Shown piece after piece: positions 12,804-25,963 of a stretch of DNA of 64,000 bases; position 1 is the first letter of the stretch, and the number at the start of each line of letters is the position of its first letter. The stretch covers positions 3,487,001 through 3,551,000 of the forward strand of contig NC_053047.1 of NCBI RefSeq assembly GCF_003473485.1, in the 5' to 3' direction. This DNA comes from Medicago truncatula (taxonomy: Eukaryota > Streptophyta > Magnoliopsida > Fabales > Fabaceae). A program made the position numbers and the translations under genes. The notes below the pieces were generated by a model. That model was given only the letters and a program-made list of their open reading frames with translations, searched no databases and was not told the DNA's origin.

Positions 12804-13195
12804 GGTACCAATATGCACTATGGTCCCTCTTCTTCAACTCATGATTTTATACCGTTATGTATGAATTTGTACATTATTGATTAGCCTATCCAGAAATCTA
12901 ATTTGACAAATTTTATTGGATGGAAGACGTATTTAATGATATTATCATTACATACTTTGGATATTTGATATATTTTATAATGAAAGAAAATAATATCTTA
13001 AAGATATGTGGTTTGAGAAATAAAGGAAATACTACAAACCAATAGAAACTTAGATATGGATTTCACAAGATATAGACCTTTAGTTTTACTCGATGATAAC
13101 CAAATATAAATAGCCATATAACCAAATTTGATAACCATTCTCAACATTGCCAATTGAGCTTCATTACTTTACTTAGTAAGCAAAAAAATACCACA
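12804..13195 (+). promoter_or_regulatory. LHCB1 copy 2 promoter
   Basis: The dyad arms are GGTACCA at 12804-12810 and TGGTCCC at 12821-12827 with a 10-bp spacer. CCAAT is at 13039-13043, GATA at 13053-13056 and 13069-13072, and TATAAATA at 13105-13112, 91 bp before the ATG. Layout and spacing match copy 1. Confidence 0.8.
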
Positions 13196-13993
13196 ATGGC
13201 TGCTTCAACAATGTCCCTCTCTTCTTCATCATTTGTCGGGAAGGCAATCAAACTTTCCCCATCCACTCAAGACATTGGGGTGGGAAGAGTCACAATGAGG
13301 AAAACAACCACCAAGAAGTCCGTTCCGTCTGGAAGCCCATGGTACGGTCCAGACCGTGTGAAGTACTTGGGCCCATTCTCCGGTGAAGCCCCATCCTACC
13401 TCACAGGTGAATTCCCTGGTGACTACGGTTGGGACACTGCTGGACTTTCTGCTGACCCAGAGACATTTGCCAAGAACCGTGAACTCGAGGTCATCCACAG
13501 TAGATGGGCTATGTTGGGTGCCTTGGGATGTGTCTTCCCTGAGCTCTTATCTCGCAATGGTGTACAATTCGGTGAGGCCGTGTGGTTCAAGGCAGGATCC
13601 CAAATCTTTAGTGAGGGTGGACTTGACTACTTGGGTAACCCAAGTCTAGTCCATGCACAAAGCATCCTTGCTATATGGGCAGTCCAAGTTATCTTAATGG
13701 GCGCCGTGGAGGGTTACCGTATTGCTGGTGGACCTCTAGGCGAGGTAGTCGATCCACTCTACCCAGGTGGCAGCTTTGACCCCTTGGGCCTTGCCGAAGA
13801 TCCCGAGGCTTTTGCAGAGTTGAAGGTGAAAGAACTAAAAAATGGTAGGTTAGCTATGTTCTCTATGTTTGGATTCTTCGTTCAGGCCATTGTCACCGGA
13901 AAGGGACCTATTGAGAACCTCGCTGACCACCTTGCTGATCCAGTTAACAACAATGCTTGGGCCTATGCCACAAACTTTGCCCCTGGAAAATAA
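13196..13993 (+). CDS. LHCB1: LHCB1, chlorophyll a/b-binding protein of LHCII (copy 2)
   Basis: Intronless, 265 residues. The ATG at 13196 matches the start of the other copies; an open stretch upstream to 13154 lies in the 5' leader and has no ATG. It differs from copy 1 at only a few residues: T37 instead of A in RKTTTKK, and Q124 instead of K after helix B. The trimerisation motif and every pigment ligand listed for copy 1 are kept. The product is imported into chloroplasts and placed in thylakoid LHCII trimers. The many silent differences from copy 1 show that the protein is under purifying selection. Confidence 0.97.
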   Translation: MAASTMSLSSSSFVGKAIKLSPSTQDIGVGRVTMRKTTTKKSVPSGSPWYGPDRVKYLGPFSGEAPSYLTGEFPGDYGWDTAGLSADPETFAKNRELEVIHSRWAMLGALGCVFPELLSRNGVQFGEAVWFKAGSQIFSEGGLDYLGNPSLVHAQSILAIWAVQVILMGAVEGYRIAGGPLGEVVDPLYPGGSFDPLGLAEDPEAFAELKVKELKNGRLAMFSMFGFFVQAIVTGKGPIENLADHLADPVNNNAWAYATNFAPGK

Positions 13994-14990
13994 GCAATAA
14001 CTACACCAAATGAGAAGTAGTGAATGACTTGAATATCAAACTTTGAATTTGTTATTGTGTTATATGTTGAAAAACGTATGGCGCATTACATCTTTTTTTC
14101 TTCTTCCTAAGTTTGTACAAATTATGTGAATGAAATGAATGGTTTTACTAAAACAAGGGAGAGAGCAATGAATGTGAACGGTGATCATGCAAGCTATATA
14201 TCAACACTTTGTCAATTATAATGAATTACCAAACTATTGTGTAATTGATTCTTCATAAATTAATTAAGTGAATGAAATGAATGGTTTCTTTGTTTTTTGT
14301 TTCCCTCACGTTGTCTTCTAAAACCACTTATGAATTCGAAACTAACAAAATAAAGTAACATCATATTGTGGGTTCCATGTTTGGCAATCACCCAAGATAT
14401 AAATCTTAATAAGGTGGAATTTGCAATGCACTCCATAGTTGGTGTTGATATAGTGCCAGAGGTGGTTGTACGATCTAAGCTGATTTCATAGTTTAATTTC
14501 TTTTCCTATAAAAAAATTGTAAGGATCACCAGTAACCCATGAATGAATTGAGCAACACTCTTTGGTCACATACACAAAAAACTTGACCTTCAATGACAAT
14601 AAAGTTTTGTAGGTAAAAGTCCTTATACCGTAGGTATAGCCCACATACCTAAAACTTTACTTTTAATGACAGTAAATTTCTTTAGGTTAAAATCTTTTTA
14701 CCGTATGTATAGTCCCAAGTACCTATACCCACATATTTTTAAGTTAAAATTAAGCTCTATTCCTATATCTAAAATCCTAGGTAAAACAAAAGGTTTTGTT
14801 TAACAAGTAAAATCTGTCACTTTTAGACTATAGCGACGACCAAAAATATGTGGGTTTAAGTACTTGCGGTTATACCTACGATAAAAGGACAATTAACTAC
14901 GAAAATTACCGTTACTAAAATTACTATCACTTTAGACTTAGTTTATTTTCTTTTTTCTTTTTTCCCTTATGTGTGCCCAAATACAAATGA
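13994..14990. other. 3' flank of copy 2, with a copy-specific insert
   Basis: 13994-14560 parallels the copy 1 flank, without the SINE and the 9018-9698 insert. About 14570-14940 has no match in copy 1 and includes repeated AGGTATAG/CCTATACC-like strings and a loose inverted structure. It may be a decayed MITE, but no clear termini are seen. Confidence 0.4.
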
Positions 14991-15836
14991 TCAGGATTTC
15001 GACCAAACAAGTTTTACTCGAATGGTTAAGGATCACCAATCTTCGAACACAAAATATAATAATAAAGTCAAACAACAATATTTTGATATGCTATTTGAAG
15101 GGCGAGTTTGAATTTTATGTTAGAAAATGTGAAAGGTCCATTAAAAATGGAAATCATGGAAGGTATCTATAAATAAATGCTTGAAAAATCTATTAGAATG
15201 TTCACCGGTTCAACCCAAATAACTTTTAATCTATTTAACAAAATAAAATATAAATATTCTTAAAGCGAGTTAAAATTAGGTGATACAAATCTATTTTAAA
15301 ATGTCAAGATGATGTTGAGTGAATTAATATTAACTGACTCGCTGACTCGCTTTAAGAATATCTCGGTTTTGATTTATAAAATCATCCATATAAGGGATAG
15401 TTCAACTCTTTAGACAAAAAATAAGATAGCTTGCAACGAACTTGGTAATTAGTCTCATAGCGCATCCAAATGTCGTAACTCATAAGGTCACCAAGATACA
15501 TGCAAAGTTCATTGGAGAGCCAAATACTTTTGTGATAGTGAATTGGCAAAAAATTCAAGTCTAATGTATCAGTATATACTTATTTTTAAATCTCAAGATA
15601 ATTTTTCACATTGCAAAACAAAGAGCGTGGATTAGATGGTTATAGCTTCCAACATCCTTGTGTGTCTATTTTGCATTGCTTCCAAACATAAACTGTAGAA
15701 TATGGTATAATGACATTTAGTAAAAAAAATGGTATAATGACATAAAATTAGGATAAATGTGTTTTTATCCATGGAGCCAAAAAAGAAATATTCTTTGTCC
15801 ATTTGATGCAACACACACCACAAATTAACTAGCAAT

Positions 15837-16242
15837 GGGACCAATATGTAATGTGGTCCCTCTTCTACAACATATAATTATATACCGTTATATGCATGAA
15901 TTTGTACGTTATTGATCATCCTATCCAGAAATTACAATTGGCAAACTCTTATTGGATGAAAAAGATATTTAATGATATTATTATATATTATTGTGGATAT
16001 TTGATATGTTTGGGAAAGGAAGAAAATAATTTTTAAAGTGATATGTGGTTTGAGAAGCAACTGTAATGCTCAAAACCAATAGAAAGTTAGATACATAGAT
16101 TTCATAAGATATGGACATTTAATTTATCTTGTTGAAAACAACATATAAATAACACCATACCATAACACATTCAATATAGCCATCATCAACATTGCCAATA
16201 AAGATATTTATTTGTTTACTTAGTAAACACTAAAATTCTACC
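15837..16242 (+). promoter_or_regulatory. LHCB1 copy 3 promoter
   Basis: The dyad is in its clearest form, with GGGACCA at 15837-15843 and GTGGTCCC at 15853-15860. CCAAT is at 16076-16080, GATA at 16090-16093 and 16108-16111, and TATAAATA at 16144-16151, 99 bp before the ATG. GTGGTCCC fits the class II TCP consensus GTGGNCCC. Confidence 0.8.
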
Positions 16243-17040
16243 ATGGCTGCTTCAACAATGTCTCTCTCTTCTTCATCATTGGTTGGGAAGGCAATCAAGC
16301 TTTCCCCCTCTACTCCAGACCTTGTCATGGGAAGAATTACCATGAGGAAAACAACCACCAAGAAGAATGTTCCTTCTGGAAGCCCATGGTACGGTCCAGA
16401 CCGTGTCAAGTACTTGGGTCCATTCTCTGGTGAAGCTCCATCTTACCTTACTGGTGAATTTCCCGGTGACTATGGATGGGACACTGCTGGACTTTCTGCT
16501 GATCCGGAGACCTTCTCTAAAAACCGTGAACTAGAGGTCATTCACAGTAGGTGGGCTATGTTGGGAGCCTTGGGATGTGTCTTCCCTGAGCTCTTGGCTC
16601 GCAATGGTGTTAAATTCGGTGAGGCCGTGTGGTTCAAGGCAGGATCTCAAATCTTTAGTGAGGGTGGACTTGACTACTTGGGAAATCCAAGTCTAGTCCA
16701 TGCACAAAGCATCCTTGCTATATGGGCTGTCCAAGTTATCTTAATGGGTGCTGTTGAGGGTTATCGTATTGCAGGTGGACCTCTCGGTGAGGTTGTCGAC
16801 CCACTCTACCCAGGTGGTAGTTTTGACCCATTAGGCCTAGCTGATGACCCAGAGGCTTTTGCAGAGTTAAAGGTGAAAGAACTCAAAAATGGAAGGTTAG
16901 CTATGTTTTCCATGTTTGGATTCTTTGTTCAAGCTATTGTAACCGGAAAAGGACCTATAGAGAATCTTGCTGACCACCTTGCTGACCCAGTTAACAACAA
17001 TGCATGGGCCTATGCCACAAACTTTGCCCCTGGAAAGTGA
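16243..17040 (+). CDS. LHCB1: LHCB1, chlorophyll a/b-binding protein of LHCII (copy 3)
   Basis: Intronless, 265 residues. The transit peptide differs from copies 1-2 ([13 protein letters not shown]) and matches copies 4 and 6, while the C-terminus ([23 protein letters not shown]) matches copies 1-2. The copy is therefore intermediate, or was mixed by gene conversion. S92 replaces A in helix B's approach (FSKNRELEV), as in the pea protein. WYGPDR and all ligands are present. N42 follows RKTTTKK. Same role in LHCII trimers of photosystem II. Confidence 0.97.
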   Translation: MAASTMSLSSSSLVGKAIKLSPSTPDLVMGRITMRKTTTKKNVPSGSPWYGPDRVKYLGPFSGEAPSYLTGEFPGDYGWDTAGLSADPETFSKNRELEVIHSRWAMLGALGCVFPELLARNGVKFGEAVWFKAGSQIFSEGGLDYLGNPSLVHAQSILAIWAVQVILMGAVEGYRIAGGPLGEVVDPLYPGGSFDPLGLADDPEAFAELKVKELKNGRLAMFSMFGFFVQAIVTGKGPIENLADHLADPVNNNAWAYATNFAPGK

Positions 17041-19149
17041 GCCAAAACTACACCATACCAATGAGAAGTGATTTCTGAAGCAAACAATGAGAATTCATAT
17101 GCTTTGAGAAACATATGGTGCATTTAGATTTTTTTAATTCTTTCAAGTTTGTACTTTTTAAGAGAGTGAAATGAATGTGATTATGTGAATGATGATCATG
17201 CATATTATCAACACTGTAGCAGACCTAATGAAATGCCAAAGTATTGTGCAGTTGATTCTTCCAAAATTCTAAGTCACTTGTGATTGCATCTATTATTGTC
17301 TGCATTATTGATAAGTATAAGAAATCAATTGTAATTTTTCAATCAAATAATAGGTGTATCAATGTAAATATAAAATAAAAAAATGTCTAATTTAGTTTTA
17401 GTTTTTGTGTGTGTAGAATATAGAGACAGTAAGTGATTTTAAAAATGCTATAACTTTTGCTAAAAACACTGCCATTCAATATAAAATCTAGATTTCTTTA
17501 AAAATGAAACATTTCAATATTTTTTTTTTTACCATGTTATAAGTACGAAAGTGATTAATCTCTAAAGGTTGTCAAAATCGGGACTTTACTTCAGGTCGAA
17601 AAGGGAATAGCAAAATCAGGACTCGTAAAATCGCAATCAAAATCGTAGGAATTTACTCAACTACTCTTGTAGAATAGATATAAGAAATTGTAAAATCGCA
17701 ATCAAAATCGATGAGTTTTACCAAAACAAAAATAATGCTAAAAACATAGACCAAAACATAAATGACTCAGATTAAAGTCCACAAAATACTTAAACATAAA
17801 TGACTAAAAAAATGGAAAAAATTCTTCAAAACCCTTTAACATCATGCAATTTTGTTTGAAATCTTAAAATCGCGATGGATTTGAGTCGTTGAAGGTGAAG
17901 AAAGTCGCGAAATTCTGGATTTTAGAATTTAAGTCGGAATTTTGAAAACACCAAAAATACATAAGATATGTTCTCTCTTTTCATCCGAATTTTCTCTATC
18001 GAACTTGTGAGCACTTGTTTAAAGAGTCCAAAATTCTTACAATTTGAATCAATCCACTACTAGTAATATTTGTTTCTTATACATATCAACCAATTACTTC
18101 ATTTTAAGAGAACTTGGTTTACAATGTGGGAAGGAATTTCCTAGACACAACAAATCATGAGTACAAAGCTTCCCAATTCTTCTTGAATAAGTTTTTTGAG
18201 CGGTGGAAAACTTATGTTAAAGACTTGATATTTTTCAAATGCATGCATGTTTTGCTCATATAATAATGTTACAATTTTCATAGTTGTTGTATATATAAAG
18301 TAGTTTTTCAAAACTTAAATTTATAAAATTTAATAAAGATCAACATTGTGTCAATAAAAATTAAATATCAATTACTTTAAAACTAGTCTTGGAATTATTT
18401 TAGGTCTCAATTGATATTTAGGTTGGCCCTGGCATCTCTATTAACCGATGATGTGAATAATTAATTGCATAATGTGGCCGTGATTGAATTCTCTCAAGTG
18501 TGAATTTGAGTAAAGTGTGATCTCTAATCATCCATATTTCTAATATCTTAATTTTTCATGTGTTTCTCTCTAACAAGATATCATACTTGACATCTTTTGT
18601 GAAAATCACCTAGGAGAGGATCCATTTTCAATGTGACATTGCAGCTTAAAAATGTCTGAAATTAGTTATGTCTACCACTCAAGATATATATTCTGTTATA
18701 GTTGAGTCAGTTTAGAACGAGCCGGATTGGTCAGTTCAATTGGTTGAACCGAAAACTAAATTGAATCGTGCTTCGATTGCAGTTGGCTCAACCAGTTCAA
18801 CTGATCGATTGAACCAATTTAACCATGACTTGAGAGAATCACATGGTTGACTTTCATTTCGGTTTTTAAATTATTGAGTTGAATTTTGGCTGCTGTTAAC
18901 TAGTAACTCCATTTATTTATTTTTTTACTTAGTTATAATAAAAAAAAAAAATAACTCAGGCATTACATAAAATTTAAATTAAGTTTTCACAAGACAGTTT
19001 AGCAAAGCAAAATTATTAGATATCCTTATCAGTAGAAAGTACAATAGCTAACTACGTACGGACATGTGTATTTTGCAGTGATTACAATAAATACATAAGT
19101 AGAATAAATTTGTTTTGTTCATTTGATGCAAACAGAAGAAACTATTAAT
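17041..19149. other. intergenic between LHCB1 copies 3 and 4
   Basis: 3' flank, then AT-rich DNA. Around 17570-17950 there is a repeated GTAAAATCGCAATCAAAATCG string and other 'AAATCG' repeats, perhaps a decayed MITE. Around 18720-18840 GGTTGAACC/GGTTCAA-type inverted strings occur. No gene. Confidence 0.4.
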
Positions 19150-19525
19150 GGGACCAGTGCACTGTGTGGTCCCTTTTCTGTAAATCTATTGATTATTATC
19201 CCATCAAGTAATCATAAATGACAATTTCTTATTGGATGGAACAAGTTTTTCATGATATTCAATTGTCATATTCTGGATATTTGATATTTTTTGAAATAAT
19301 AATTCTGAAGAGAAATATATGTGGTTTGAGATGTAAGTGTAATGCTCCAAACCAATAGAAAATCAAGATATAGATTTCATAAGATATGGACCTCTAGTTT
19401 TTCTTGATGAATTAACATATAAATAGTACCACTAGGACATAACAAAGCATCATCAATAACCATCCTCTTCATTTTCAATAGAGCTATTTATTTGCATTTA
19501 ACTAAGTTGCAAATAAAATACTAGA
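19150..19525 (+). promoter_or_regulatory. LHCB1 copy 4 promoter
   Basis: The dyad has GGGACCA at 19150-19156 and GTGGTCCC at 19166-19173. CCAAT is at 19352-19356, GATA at 19367-19370 and 19383-19386, and TATAAATA at 19418-19425, 108 bp before the ATG. Confidence 0.8.
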
Positions 19526-20323
19526 ATGGCTACATCAACAATGGCTCTCTCTTCTTCAACAATGGTTGGGAAGGCAATCAAGCTTTCCCCTTCCACTCCA
19601 GACCTTGTGATGGGAAGAATCACCATGAGGAAAACAACCAACAAGAAGAACGTCCCTTCTGGAAGCCCGTGGTACGGTCCAGATCGTGTCAAATACTTGG
19701 GTCCATTCTCTGGTGAAGCTCCATCTTATCTCACTGGTGAATTTCCTGGTGACTATGGTTGGGACACTGCTGGGCTTTCTGCTGACCCAGAGACATTTGC
19801 CAAGAACCGTGAACTCGAGGTCATCCACAGTAGATGGGCTATGTTAGGAGCTTTGGGATGTGTCTTCCCCGAGCTCTTGTCTCGCAATGGTGTGAAATTC
19901 GGCGAGGCTGTGTGGTTCAAGGCAGGATCTCAAATCTTTAGTGAGGGAGGACTTGACTACTTGGGTAACCCAAGCCTAGTCCACGCACAAAGTATCCTTG
20001 CTATATGGGCTGTCCAAGTTATCTTAATGGGAGCTGTTGAGGGTTACCGTATTGCCGGTGGACCTCTTGGTGAGGTAGTCGACCCACTCTACCCAGGTGG
20101 AAGCTTTGACCCATTGGGCCTCGCTGACGACCCAGAGGCTTTTGCAGAGTTAAAGGTGAAAGAACTTAAGAATGGTAGGCTAGCTATGTTCTCTATGTTT
20201 GGATTCTTCGTTCAGGCCATTGTAACCGGAAAGGGACCTCTAGAGAACCTTGCCGACCATATCACTGACCCCGTCAACAACAACGCTTGGGCCTTTGCCA
20301 CAAACTTTGTCCCCGGAAAGTGA
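19526..20323 (+). CDS. LHCB1: LHCB1, chlorophyll a/b-binding protein of LHCII (copy 4)
   Basis: Intronless, 265 residues. The transit peptide starts [13 protein letters not shown]. The mature N-terminus has N39 in RKTTNKK, which removes one Thr but leaves T37 and T38. The C-terminus reads [24 protein letters not shown], with T at a place where the others have A. WYGPDR, the helix B, C and A ligands and H245 are kept. The 3' flank resembles those of the truncated copy and of the inverted copy, so these three form a subgroup. Confidence 0.97.
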   Translation: MATSTMALSSSTMVGKAIKLSPSTPDLVMGRITMRKTTNKKNVPSGSPWYGPDRVKYLGPFSGEAPSYLTGEFPGDYGWDTAGLSADPETFAKNRELEVIHSRWAMLGALGCVFPELLSRNGVKFGEAVWFKAGSQIFSEGGLDYLGNPSLVHAQSILAIWAVQVILMGAVEGYRIAGGPLGEVVDPLYPGGSFDPLGLADDPEAFAELKVKELKNGRLAMFSMFGFFVQAIVTGKGPLENLADHITDPVNNNAWAFATNFVPGK

Positions 20324-21159
20324 GCAAAAACTTCATAAAAACTATGTTAAGTTACTAGCTCATACAAGAGTGCGAATTTCGTGTTATTAATTTAGTGAAA
20401 TATTCGGTGCATTTAGATCTTTCTTCAAGTTTGTGCCAATTTAGCGACTGAAATACATATTACAATGTGCCAATGCAATGAATGTTAATGATGATCATGC
20501 AAGAAATGTAAATTATTCTTCCAAAATATTCTTTACTATCATATCACCAGTAATACATCGCTTTCTCAATCACTTTTTCTATATATTTTTTTTTTACTGT
20601 TGTCCTCTGCAGGAAATTAAGACTATAAGAAAATGTCTTAATTAAGGGTTTCTTTTAGGGCCTTCCAATAAACACAGCATAATGCATTGGTCACTTTGAA
20701 TCTTAAATGATAGATTTACATAATTTAAGTAAGGTTGGTGGTGCCTAAGATCATGTTTATTACTTCTTCTACTATAAAGGGTAATGCTCCACAATGTGAA
20801 AATTTTATGATGTTAGCTTTGATAATTCAGAAGTTCTGGTGGAGCAGTACTTTAGTATCAATTATTTTCTCATTATTGTTTGCGTCAGTTTGATAGTTTC
20901 CATTGCAAAGATTTGATATGAAGAACAAGATGAATTATTGTTTTTTGAGAGTAGCATATGAACAAAGAAACATATACTTAGAAAAGTTAAATAGAAGAAA
21001 GGGATTAATATTAGTAAACAAAATACACCTCAAAAAAAATATTCATCCGTTATTCAAAATAAACACAGGAAAAACAGAAGATAGAATTTCTTTTTTTTTC
21101 TATTTTTTACTATTCATAATAGGAGATGAAACTTGGAGTCACCTCCTATTATGAGACGA
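20324..21159. other. intergenic after LHCB1 copy 4
   Basis: 20324-20660 is the 3' flank, similar to 22180-22530. After that there is AT-rich DNA with an 83-codon open stretch at 20903-21154 that I do not regard as a gene. Confidence 0.45.
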
Positions 21160-22179
<1,020 letters not shown>

Positions 22180-23600
22180 GAAAAAAAACTACGCCAAAAC
22201 TATGTTTAGTGACTGACTTGCACATCAGTGTGAATTTCTTATTTGTTAATTAATTTAGTGAAATATTTTGTGCATTTTGAAGAAATATTATACTGTGCCA
22301 ATGTAATGAATTTGAATGATGATGATCATGCAAGCTATCAGCATTCAGCAATATACCAAATCTACTAAAACACAAAACTACTGTAATGGTTTATTTAGAA
22401 ACTCTTGTAGCATGTGATTTGTAATTACATATTTTTCTGAACCATTTGTTCAAAAACAAAATTCTTCCAAATGGTGGAGTCCTCTGCGGTCAATTGAGAC
22501 CATAAGAAACTGTTTGTCTTAATTAAGGCTAATCAAAGAAACAACTAAATTAACATTATAATAAAAGTTTAAACCTTTTATAACTTGAACTTGATGAAAT
22601 TTGAGCATAGTTTAAACTATTGGACCGTGGATAGGTTATTTTTCTATAAATCTTTGCAAGAGTTTGAAAAGGAATGCAGCAAGTTCTTTTGACTGCTATG
22701 AACCTAAAATATGGCATGAGGAACAATATCATGATTTACTTTATAACCAATAAACTTGCAAGAGAAAAAAAATACTAACCAATAAACACTATGCATAATC
22801 CAAAAGTCACTTGGATTCTAAAATGAGAAATTTACATAAATGTTTGCTTACTTATGTTGCATAAGAATGGTTTATAGGAAAATATAGCCATATGTGCTAG
22901 TGTATGTCGAACATCGACTCATATCAAATACTCAGACACGATTCAATCTGAAGTGTCGGTATTACATAGATCAAACTATCTAAGGATCTATCCTCCACAA
23001 ACTCCAAGCAATCTCCTCTTAACAGTTTATTTACTTTACCATGGTTTCCCAAAGTCTCAAGATCCATAGTGGCTCTAAAATCTATGTTTGAAAAATATTC
23101 ATTTTCTATTGAACTGATTATAGAATCTAATTCAAGTTTAAACAAATGAAATCATTTTTAGAAAACAAATGGCCGTGCTTGTTCTTGTTTTAAAAAAAAG
23201 ATTTTTATTGTATTTCTTTTTTTTTTTTGTTATCAATTTTTTAAAATTTTTTTTTAATAAAAACTTCAAATGAAAAATTGGTTTTGATAGCTTCTCATAA
23301 AATGTCATTTCAAGTATTTCATCATTTTGTTAAGATTTCTTTTGAGTAATAAAATAAAATAAAAAAACTTAAAATGAGGAACTATTTTGAATAGTTTCTC
23401 ATAAAAAAAAAACATTTTCAAGAGATATCTTTTGAAAAAAATGTTATTTTTATTATGTCAAAATTATTCTTTTAATTTATAACTAGGCTTAATAGCAGTT
23501 TTCGTCCCTTAACTTTCACGAAGTTGCGATTTTGGCCCCGTAAAAAAAAAACTACAAAACCGCCCCCTAAGTTTTGCAACTGTAGCACTTTTGGCCCCCA
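22180..23600. other. intergenic, with a MITE-like piece at the right end
   Basis: 22180-22530 is duplicated LHCB1 3' flank. 22895-22990 has TCGACTC and AGTGTCGG strings seen in some plant terminal-repeat elements. 23487-23600 (CTTAATAGCAGTTTTCGTCCC, then GGCCCC runs) resembles one arm of a Mutator-type MITE and touches the broken CACTA start. No gene. Confidence 0.4.
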
Positions 23601-23603
23601 AGT

Positions 23604-25963
23604 GGTTGGATGACAAAGGAAAAACTAGCTTGCCCAATTTGCATGAAGCAACACTCTAAGGTATTTACCCAAGATACTAAAAAGACCTCGTGGTTTGATT
23701 GTAGTAGACAATTCTTACCACAAAATCATTCATTTAGAAGGAATAAGACTGCATTTACAAAAGATAAAGTTGAGACGTCAATTCCTCCGCGAAGGCTGAG
23801 TGGTGAAGAAGTTTGGGAAAGTGTTAGAAATATATATACCAAGTGCGGAGGAATCCCAAGAATGTAAACCACCAGGCTATGGAGAAAAGCATCATTGGAC
23901 AAAACGGAATATATTTTGGGAACTTCCATATTGGAAAACTCATCTTCTCCCACATAATCTTGATGTAATGCACATCGAGAGAAATGTGTTTCTTAATATT
24001 TTGTTCACAGTAATGGATACCAAAGGCAAGACAAAAGATACTTACAAATCTAGGAAGGACTTAGAAGCACATTGTAAGCGTAAGGGCTTAGAGCTTAAAC
24101 CTGGTAGGAATGGTAACTTTGTAAAACCAAAGGCACAATATACATTAACCAAACAACAAAGAACAGTTGTATGTGAATGGGTTACAAACCTTAAGCTTCC
24201 AGATGGTTATGTTTCGAATTTGAGTAGATGTGTTGACTTCAAGGAAGCAAAGTTGTCTGGCATGAAGAGTCATGACTGCCATGTATTCATGCAGCGTTTG
24301 ATACCATTAGCATTTAAAGCCTTACCCAAACCTATTTTGAATACACTTATCGAATTCAGCCAATTCTTTAGAGAAATCACATCATTAGTGTTGAGTGAAG
24401 ATAAATTGCGTAGTTTGGAGGAAAACATCGCAATCATTATGTGCAAATTAGAACAAATATTTCCTCCAAGCTTTTTTGACTCAATGGAACATCTTCCTAT
24501 TCATTTAGCTTATGAAGCAAGAGTTGGTGGTCCCGTGCAGTATAGATGGATGTATCCATTTGAAAGGTTAATTCTTCAACCTGATATACTCTCTTGGTTA
24601 GTTGTTTTTAGCTATTTCTTCATTTATCTAAGCTTAATCTTAATTTGGTCTATACGTTCATACGAACTTTAAAACAAAAGGTAACAAATCAAGCTTATGT
24701 GGAAGGTTCGATTGCCAAAGAATATTCACTAGAGGAGATGTCTACATTAGGTTCCTATTATCATCCCGCTGATATTCCATCGAGGAGAACAAGAATGCCG
24801 CGGAACGATGATGGAGGAGAAGATTTTTCAGTGAATCCTCCAGTGTCAATCTTTAACTATCCAGGTCGTCCTTTTGGAAAACGTACTAATTTTAATTTGA
24901 CTGATAGGGAAATGAAAGCTGCACACCTTTATGTGCTTTTAAATTGTCTTGAGGTGGTGCCTTACCTGGAAGTAAGTATTCCAAAGTTGAAATTTGCACA
25001 CATGTATTAATTGTTTATGAAGTCAAATTTAATGGATATTTTACATGTGTAGCATGTACTCTGATTTGTTAGGAGAACTAGACCCCGAGTTGAGTGAACT
25101 AGATTTGGACAAACAAATTTCCGCAACATTTCCAACTTGGTTCAAAACACATGTACGTGAATCTCCATAGTTTAAAATTATAGTACCCAATTTATTAGGT
25201 TGAATTTACACTATTTTGCCTAATGTAGGTGCTTGATTCAAGGAATGAGATAAACGATGTGTTGTTAACAAGTTTGGCATGGGGCCCTCTTAGAAATGTT
25301 ATCAAGTGGCATAGTTATGTTATTAATGGCTACAAGTTTGTAACAAAATCTCGAAATGAAGGGATGAGTACAACCAATTGCAATGTATGTGTTCGGGGAG
25401 GGCAATTAGATTCATTAGAAAATGATTACTATGGTGTTTTGACTGACATTGTCGAATTAGAGTACACCGGTCACCCTACAAAGAAGGTGGTTTTATTTCA
25501 ATGTGATTGGTTTGATCCGAGCTCTCAAGGGACCAAGACGGATAACTATGGCAATGTTAAAATAATAAAAATCTAGGAAATATCAAAATTATGATCCTTT
25601 TATATTAGCCCAACAAGCGGATCAAGTTTACTTTACATCATTTCCTGAAGGGCAACAAGGTTGGCTAGGTGTCATAAAAACCAAGGACCGCAGTAACATT
25701 CCAACTGTGGAAAAAAAAAAAACAGCAAACAACAGATGCATATCAAGATGATGATGTTAATACACTACCAATAGTTGTTTCAAATGATGATTTTCAGCAA
25801 TGTCTTGTTGACATTAATGGTGTAGCTGAAGAAGTGCCAAACTCTTTGTTGAAGAGAAGTGCCAAACCCATTGTTGAGGATGAGGAGGAGGAGGAGGAAG
25901 ATGAATATGAAGGGGAGGGGGAGGAAGATGAAGATATGTATGAAGATATAGATTCAAACTAAG
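23604..25963 (+). pseudogene. CACTA transposase (TNP2-like), 5'-truncated
   Basis: Homology opens at GWMTKEKLACPICM (zinc-ribbon-like part of TNP2), passes WFDCSRQFLPQNH-FRRNK and LSGEEVW, then GYGEKHHWTKRNIFWELPYW, LDVMHIERNVF, the DUF4218 part (MKSHDCHVFMQRL, FFDSMEHLPIHL, GGPVQYRWMYPFER) and, after an intron near 24590-24670, RMPRNDDGGE and PGRPFG. The DUF4216 part lies at 25230-25576 (DIVELEYTGHPTKKVVLFQCDWFDP). An acidic Glu/Asp tail ends near 25963. The reading frame shifts once near 23800-23870, again near 25576 and again near 25700. The N-terminal half is missing, so it cannot encode active transposase. Confidence 0.88.

Larger units (their letters stand above)
11660..14985 (+). repeat. 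LHCB1 tandem duplication unit 2
   Basis: The sequence from about 11660 (GACCAAACAAGTCTTACTCG) reappears from about 14998 with small changes, together with the later promoter blocks and LHCB1 gene. So copies 2 and 3 arose by tandem duplication of a unit that included roughly 1.5 kb of upstream DNA. Copy 1 shares the part from about 12560 onward. Confidence 0.75.

Noticed and set aside
13154-13195. Longer N-terminus for LHCB1 copy 2
   Set aside because: No ATG supports it; the ATG at 13196 aligns with all other copies.
18720-18850. Inverted GGTTGAACC strings as a MITE
   Set aside because: No terminal repeats or target duplication could be fixed.
20903-21154. 83-codon open frame between LHCB1 copies 4 and 5
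   Set aside because: Low-complexity Lys/Asn/Phe composition and no promoter or conserved wording.
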